From Ferrigenium kumadai (GTDB taxonomy: Bacteria; Pseudomonadota; Gammaproteobacteria; Burkholderiales; Gallionellaceae): 64,000 nt of DNA. The translations under genes were made by a program, and so were the position numbers. Below are positions 60,071 to 64,000 of this stretch, piece after piece; position 1 is the stretch's first letter, and every line of letters begins with the position of its first letter. Below the pieces are notes generated by a model. That model made no database searches. It saw nothing but the letters and a program-made list of their open reading frames with translations, and had not been told where the DNA came from. The DNA lies in contig NZ_AP019536.1 of NCBI RefSeq assembly GCF_018324385.1, positions 1,798,001-1,862,000 on the forward strand, in the 5' to 3' direction.

Positions 60071-60216
60071 GCCTCACAACCCTGCTAATTCGTTTGACGG
60101 AAATCTTCTTAATGAACTGTCGATGGACCATAATCCACTATACTGAACGCACCGAGTACTAGCCGGGATTGGCCGCTCCCGCCTCACTGTGCTTTACATC
60201 CAACATGGAATGAAGA

Positions 60217-61155
60217 ATGTCCGATTCTGGCAACACCAACCGTCGAATATCGCATGCCTGCGTCATTGTCACGCTAAACCCGGATGCAGCACAGTTCCAT
60301 CGTGTATTGGATGCGTCTCTTGCTCAATCGCCGGCAGTCATTGTAGTGGATAACGGATCGTCGCCGCAGTTCGTCGCCGGCCTGCACGACCATGCTGCGA
60401 ATTCCTCTAACCTGCATGTACTGCCGCTGGGGCGGAATTTGGGTATCGCCGCGGCACTCAACTTGGGAATAGCTGAGGCGAAATCCCTGGATGCCGAGTT
60501 TGTCCTTCTGCTCGACCATGACAGCATTGCCGAGGCTGGGCTTCTGGAGGGATTGCTCCTGGCAATGAAAGAGAAGCAACATTCCGGCGAAAAGATTGCC
60601 GCGATCGGGGCGAAGATCTTCGATCCGCGCTCAGGCGAAGAACTGGGGTTCTATCGCATGCACAATGGACACTGGGACAAGATCAAGTGTGGGGTATCGA
60701 CCCATGGATTGCTTCCCTGCGATTATCTGAACTCGTCCGGCAGTTTCATTCCCATTTCCGCATTCGAAGACATCGGGCCGTTCAATGAACAATTCTTCGT
60801 TGATCACGTCGATACGGAATGGTTCATGCGCGCCCAATCGTTGGGGTACGCATGTTACGGCTTCTGCGGTGGTGCTCTCGAGCACTACATGGGCGATGCG
60901 GTGATCCGTTACTGGCTTTTCGGATGGCGGCACATGCCGCGCCGCAGCCCCCCAAGGCACTATTACATAGTGCGCAACAGTCTATGGCTCTATCGCTATA
61001 AGCACGTACCGTTCGCCTGGAAATTGAATAATTTCCTTAAGATACTATTCACGTTTTTCTATTTCTCACTGTTCGACGTGCAGCGAACCGGTCAATTCAA
61101 ATCAATTCTGAAAGGGCTGGTCGACGGCATCAAAGGCGAACGCCGGCCAACCTGA
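60217..61155 (+). CDS. Glycosyltransferase family 2, RfbF-like rhamnosyltransferase
   Basis: 312 residues: CVIVTLNPDAAQFHRVLDAS, VIVVDNGSSPQFVAGLHDHA, RNLGIAAALNLGIAEAKSLD, LLLDHDSIAEAGLL, FFVDHVDTEWFMRAQSLGYA and RHYYIVRNSLWLYRYKH. Same domain plan as the gene at 59108-60070 but only moderately similar. ATG 60217 is preceded by GGAATGAAGA. Convergent with the GT4 gene that follows. Confidence 0.87.
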   Translation: MSDSGNTNRRISHACVIVTLNPDAAQFHRVLDASLAQSPAVIVVDNGSSPQFVAGLHDHAANSSNLHVLPLGRNLGIAAALNLGIAEAKSLDAEFVLLLDHDSIAEAGLLEGLLLAMKEKQHSGEKIAAIGAKIFDPRSGEELGFYRMHNGHWDKIKCGVSTHGLLPCDYLNSSGSFIPISAFEDIGPFNEQFFVDHVDTEWFMRAQSLGYACYGFCGGALEHYMGDAVIRYWLFGWRHMPRRSPPRHYYIVRNSLWLYRYKHVPFAWKLNNFLKILFTFFYFSLFDVQRTGQFKSILKGLVDGIKGERRPT

Positions 61156-61162
61156 GAAGCCA

Positions 61163-62371
61163 TTATTGCCCGGCCAGTTTTTCGAGCAATGCACCATAAC
61201 GTGCGGCAACAATTGACCAATCGAAATTTCGTGATACGTAATCTCTGCCTTTGGCGGCCAGTTGCCTGCGCAGCCCTGGTTCGGCCAACAGTTCCACCAC
61301 CGCTCCGGCAATAGCTCGCGGATTTTTCTGCGGCACAAGCCAACCTGAGGTCCCGTGAACGATGACATCCCGTATAGCCGGCAGGTCGGACGCCACGACC
61401 GGGCATTCGCAGGCCAATGCCTCGACCAGTACCAGCCCCAGCCCCTCCTGATCTCCTTGGGCTGTGACAATGGAAGGCGCTACGAAAACTGTTGCTCGTC
61501 TATATAGTTCGGAGATTTCCGAATTGTTTAGCGAGCCAAGAAAAGTGACTGCGTGGGCGATCCCGAGTCGAGCCGCCTGTTGCTTCAGGGCATTTTCCAC
61601 AGGGCCATCCCCGACGATGCTAAGCCGCATGTCCGGGTACCGCTCGAGGATTATCGGCATCGCATCGAGCAGATGTGCGCATCCCTTCTTTTCGACCAGG
61701 CGCCCGACAAACAATATTTCATTGTCCGTGCGCCGGGTCGCTGGGGATGGCGCAAAAAGCTTTCTGGTGTCCACGCCCATGGAGATGGTATGCAACCGCT
61801 CGGGTTCCACACCTTGCGACAGGGCACAATCCGCCACCGCCTTGCTGACTACCGTAAGCAGCGATGAACAGCGGATGACCCAGCGCTTGATCGGGCTTAG
61901 CAGCCAGCCGTTCAATCCCAGCAGGTCGCCGCCATGCGAAGTGCAAATCCAGGGCGGCATGTTTTTCGTGAACAGTCCGGAAATCGCGACCGTCAGCCCT
62001 TGCGGGATGATCCAGTGAGCGTGAATCACATCGATGCGCCGATGCCTCAGAATTCGCAACAGCGCGATGAGTTGCGCGATGAAGAAAAACGGCAGCAACA
62101 GATAACACCAGCGGCTGCGCTTGAGATTGGCAAGGATCCCTCCCTGATAGGCCAATCTTTCCCATCGGGAAAAAAAATAGCGGAAACGCACGACTTCAAT
62201 GCCATCAACACTCTCGAAACGTTCAGCGCCATGGGCATGAGGGGCGAGGACAACGACATCGAACTTGTCACCAAGCCGCCGGCAAAGCTCGAAAACAAAC
62301 GGCGGCTCCTTGTCACCTTGCCAGCGAGGGAAGGTGGAGGTCAGCACCAGGACTCGTTTTCTAATGGTCAC
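61163..62371 (-). CDS. Glycosyltransferase family 4
   Basis: 402 residues, GT-B. N-terminal RVLVLTSTFPRWQGDKEPPF, acceptor-side IDVIHAHWIIPQGLTVAISG, TSHGGDLLGLNG, and donor-side EILFVGRLVEKKGCAHLLDA and the E-x7-E motif in PSIVTAQGDQEGLGLVLVEA. Start is GTG 62371, overlapping the upstream gene end by 11 bp. GC-rich, unlike the middle of the cluster. Confidence 0.92.
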   Translation of the reverse strand: MTIRKRVLVLTSTFPRWQGDKEPPFVFELCRRLGDKFDVVVLAPHAHGAERFESVDGIEVVRFRYFFSRWERLAYQGGILANLKRSRWCYLLLPFFFIAQLIALLRILRHRRIDVIHAHWIIPQGLTVAISGLFTKNMPPWICTSHGGDLLGLNGWLLSPIKRWVIRCSSLLTVVSKAVADCALSQGVEPERLHTISMGVDTRKLFAPSPATRRTDNEILFVGRLVEKKGCAHLLDAMPIILERYPDMRLSIVGDGPVENALKQQAARLGIAHAVTFLGSLNNSEISELYRRATVFVAPSIVTAQGDQEGLGLVLVEALACECPVVASDLPAIRDVIVHGTSGWLVPQKNPRAIAGAVVELLAEPGLRRQLAAKGRDYVSRNFDWSIVAARYGALLEKLAGQ

Positions 62372-63242
62372 TGTCCTTATATGCCAGCATGGTGATCTGT
62401 TCAGAAACCAGTCCGATCAGGAATACGATGATCGCGCTGATGAACAACAAAGCGCTCATGTTGGTGAAGCGGTGCAGAGTCAGGTAGGTGTGGACATAAT
62501 TACCCGCGCCCAGCAGAAAAAAAAGGGCGCTGACCGGGAAGAACAGTTTCAGCGGCGAATACAGCGAGCCGATCTTGAAGATGATAAGCAGGAATCGCAC
62601 CCCATCGCGCACGATACGCATGTGACTGCTGTTACCGATACGCTTGGGGGCATGGATCGGCACATACCCCACGCTATAGCCGGCCCGGAAGAAACTCATG
62701 GTAATGGTGGTCGGATAGGAAAAACCATTGGGCAGCATGTAAAGGAATTGGCGGAACTTGTCGGCCTTGACCGCCCTGAAGCCCGAGGTCAGGTCATCCA
62801 CTTTTTGCCCCACCATCCAGCTCGCCAGCCAATTGTAGAACCCGTTGGCGACCGCCCGGTGCGCGCCGGCCTGAGAGCCTCTGCCGCGCGCCCCCACCAC
62901 CATGTCATAGCCTCGCTCGAGTTTTTCCAACATCAACGGAATATCTTGCGGCTGATGCTGTCCGTCGGCATCCATGAAGATCAGCACGTCGCCCTTTGCG
63001 GCGCGTGCGCCGGACTTTACCGCTGCGCCATTGCCTTTCGGGTACGGATGGCTGACCACTCGCACGGGAAACTTGGCGCACACCGACAACGTGTCATCGT
63101 CCGAACCGTCATTGACGACGATGATCTCCGCCTCCGGTAATCTCGCCACGACCTCGGGCAACAAACGACGTAATCCTTCAGCCTCGTTGCGGGCCGGAAT
63201 AACCAGTGTGATATCCATAAGCGGCTTTATCTTTTCACTCAT
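62361..63242 (-). CDS. Membrane-anchored glycosyltransferase family 2 (dolichol/undecaprenyl-phosphate type)
   Basis: 293 residues. GT2 domain with TLVIPARNEAEGLRRLLPEV, IIVVNDGSDDDTLSV, GNGAAVKSGARAAKGDVLIF, MDADGQHQPQDIPLMLEKLE and DLTSGFRAVKADKFRQ. Two C-terminal TM helices (LKLFFPVSALFFLLGAGNYV, MSALLFISAIIVFLIGLVSE). Architecture of polyprenyl-phosphate glycosyltransferases (DPM1/GtrB-like) that load sugars on a lipid carrier. ATG 63242; ATG 63218 is the alternative, closer to the usual N-terminus. Confidence 0.9.
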   Translation of the reverse strand: MSEKIKPLMDITLVIPARNEAEGLRRLLPEVVARLPEAEIIVVNDGSDDDTLSVCAKFPVRVVSHPYPKGNGAAVKSGARAAKGDVLIFMDADGQHQPQDIPLMLEKLERGYDMVVGARGRGSQAGAHRAVANGFYNWLASWMVGQKVDDLTSGFRAVKADKFRQFLYMLPNGFSYPTTITMSFFRAGYSVGYVPIHAPKRIGNSSHMRIVRDGVRFLLIIFKIGSLYSPLKLFFPVSALFFLLGAGNYVHTYLTLHRFTNMSALLFISAIIVFLIGLVSEQITMLAYKDSDH

Positions 63243-63315
63243 CCTGCAACCAAACTGAACATGCACGTGAATACCGGTCTTGCAACTTGTTCCGTTGCGT
63301 CTATTACATAGTTTT

Positions 63316-64000
63316 TCATTTTATCAGTTCCGCCTTGGGCCGGATTTCCGGCGGCAAATTGCCGAATTCAGTGACTATTTGGCTTCTGTGGCTGCCAGTT
63401 AGCAGCGGGTTCGACAACGCGGCGCGGTAAAGACGTGCAATGATTTCCGCATTGACTACGCAACTCCCGTCGGCAAGGCACCTTGCCAAGCCGATGAGGG
63501 AATTCTTGTTTGGCGGCCCAAAAGGAACCGTCGCAAGGCGTTGCTCCAGCATCTCTATCAGTGCTTCATCCGGCTGTAGTCCCCTTTCCGCATTCACCAC
63601 CAGGATTCCGAGCAACCCGGAGATGTTTGACGGCGCATTATATGCAGCCTGCTGGTAATGGAATATGGCTTTGTTATAGAGATCAATTGCCTCTTCGCGC
63701 GACGTTGGCGGCAGGTGGTCGTAAAGTCCCGCCAGGTCGGTGTGCGCCCGCACCGAATATGGGTGCCGTTCCACCTCCAGCGTGCGCATCAATAGCGTAT
63801 CTCCCCATTGCTGGGCACGGGCCGCGGTCAGTCCGGCGAACAGGATCACCAACGCCATGAAAGCCATTCGGCGCAAGCGCAAACTGGGCAGATGCAACCG
63901 GGGATTCAATGTGTAATAGGCCAAGGGCAGCAAGATGCCGAACATGGGCAAATAGTTGCGGTGTTCAAAAGCGATTTCCAGTGGAATGACCGTGGACTCC
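63316..64000 (-). CDS. Membrane protein with TPR-like C-terminus, partial (N-terminus outside window)
   Basis: The frame enters the window at 63999 and ends at 63316: 228 residues. It opens with ESTVIPLEIAFEHRNYLPMF, then two hydrophobic stretches (GILLPLAYYTLN, MAFMALVILFAGLTAA), followed by TPR-like helices (LEVERHPYSVRAHTDLAGLY, REEAIDLYNKAIFHYQQAAY). The EHRNYLP motif followed by a helical TPR tail occurs in bacterial multi-TM proteins related to TMTC-type O-mannosyl/GlcNAc transferases. The role here would be glycan transfer or ligation, but the catalytic part is not in the window. Confidence 0.75.
   Translation of the reverse strand, partial: ESTVIPLEIAFEHRNYLPMFGILLPLAYYTLNPRLHLPSLRLRRMAFMALVILFAGLTAARAQQWGDTLLMRTLEVERHPYSVRAHTDLAGLYDHLPPTSREEAIDLYNKAIFHYQQAAYNAPSNISGLLGILVVNAERGLQPDEALIEMLEQRLATVPFGPPNKNSLIGLARCLADGSCVVNAEIIARLYRAALSNPLLTGSHRSQIVTEFGNLPPEIRPKAELIK

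Overview
The window looks like chromosomal DNA of a betaproteobacterium, most like the Gallionellaceae/Nitrosomonadales group. The main reasons are gene order: ilvI-ilvH-ilvC-psd-pssA-leuA, sigma factor-DUF3619-DUF3106, lptF-lptG opposite pepA-holC-valS, and nudJ-mnmA-purB. Most of the window is GC-rich and densely coding. The taxon is inferred from synteny and protein type only. No phage, integrase, insertion sequence, rRNA or CRISPR array was seen, and no gene-free stretch exceeds 300 bases.

Layout. 1-2061: secD (cut by the window edge) and yajC. 2322-9691: a two-partner secretion module (tpsB; a large adhesin gene tpsA broken by two off-by-one poly-G tracts; a truncated luxR copy; an intact luxR). 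It sits between yajC and tgt-queA, which are normally neighbours. 11937-15501: tRNA-Leu(CAA), a small Ala/Lys-rich exported protein, nudJ, mnmA, purB. 15570-20552: a Slam-like outer-membrane protein and a 1121-residue FecR-domain protein ending in three TbpB-like barrel modules, a candidate type XI secretion pair. 20627-25350: radC, coaBC, dut, a PEGA lipoprotein, a CBS protein, rppH. 25496-32714: proS, a lytic transglycosylase, a TlpA-like thioredoxin, YqhA and YihY membrane proteins, a WrbA-like flavoprotein, a HugZ-like protein, a secreted pentapeptide protein.

32792-39266 is the branched-chain amino acid and phosphatidylethanolamine operon. leuA has its own promoter and a Leu-rich leader peptide. 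39413-48045: ECF sigma factor with DUF3619 and DUF3106, lptG/lptF, pepA (with a 51-residue in-frame gap), holC, a hypothetical gene, valS. 48153-51533: tusA-like, rhodanese, a Ser/Thr kinase with a cyclic-nucleotide-binding domain, and a BepA-like M48 protease.

51716-64000 is a polysaccharide (O-antigen type) cluster: Wzm/Wzt exporter, eight glycosyltransferases, a sugar epimerase, and a membrane TPR protein running off the end. Its middle part (about 53.3-58.9 kb) is visibly more AT-rich and uses more non-ATG starts, as expected for a horizontally acquired surface-glycan locus.

Common theme: much of the non-housekeeping content builds or decorates the outer surface (two-partner secretion, Slam-like export, LPS transport, glycan export). 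Observations most worth checking are the Slam/FecR-TbpB pair, the pepA deletion, the poly-G tracts of tpsA, the leuA leader peptide and the split queA-tgt-yajC-secD operon.
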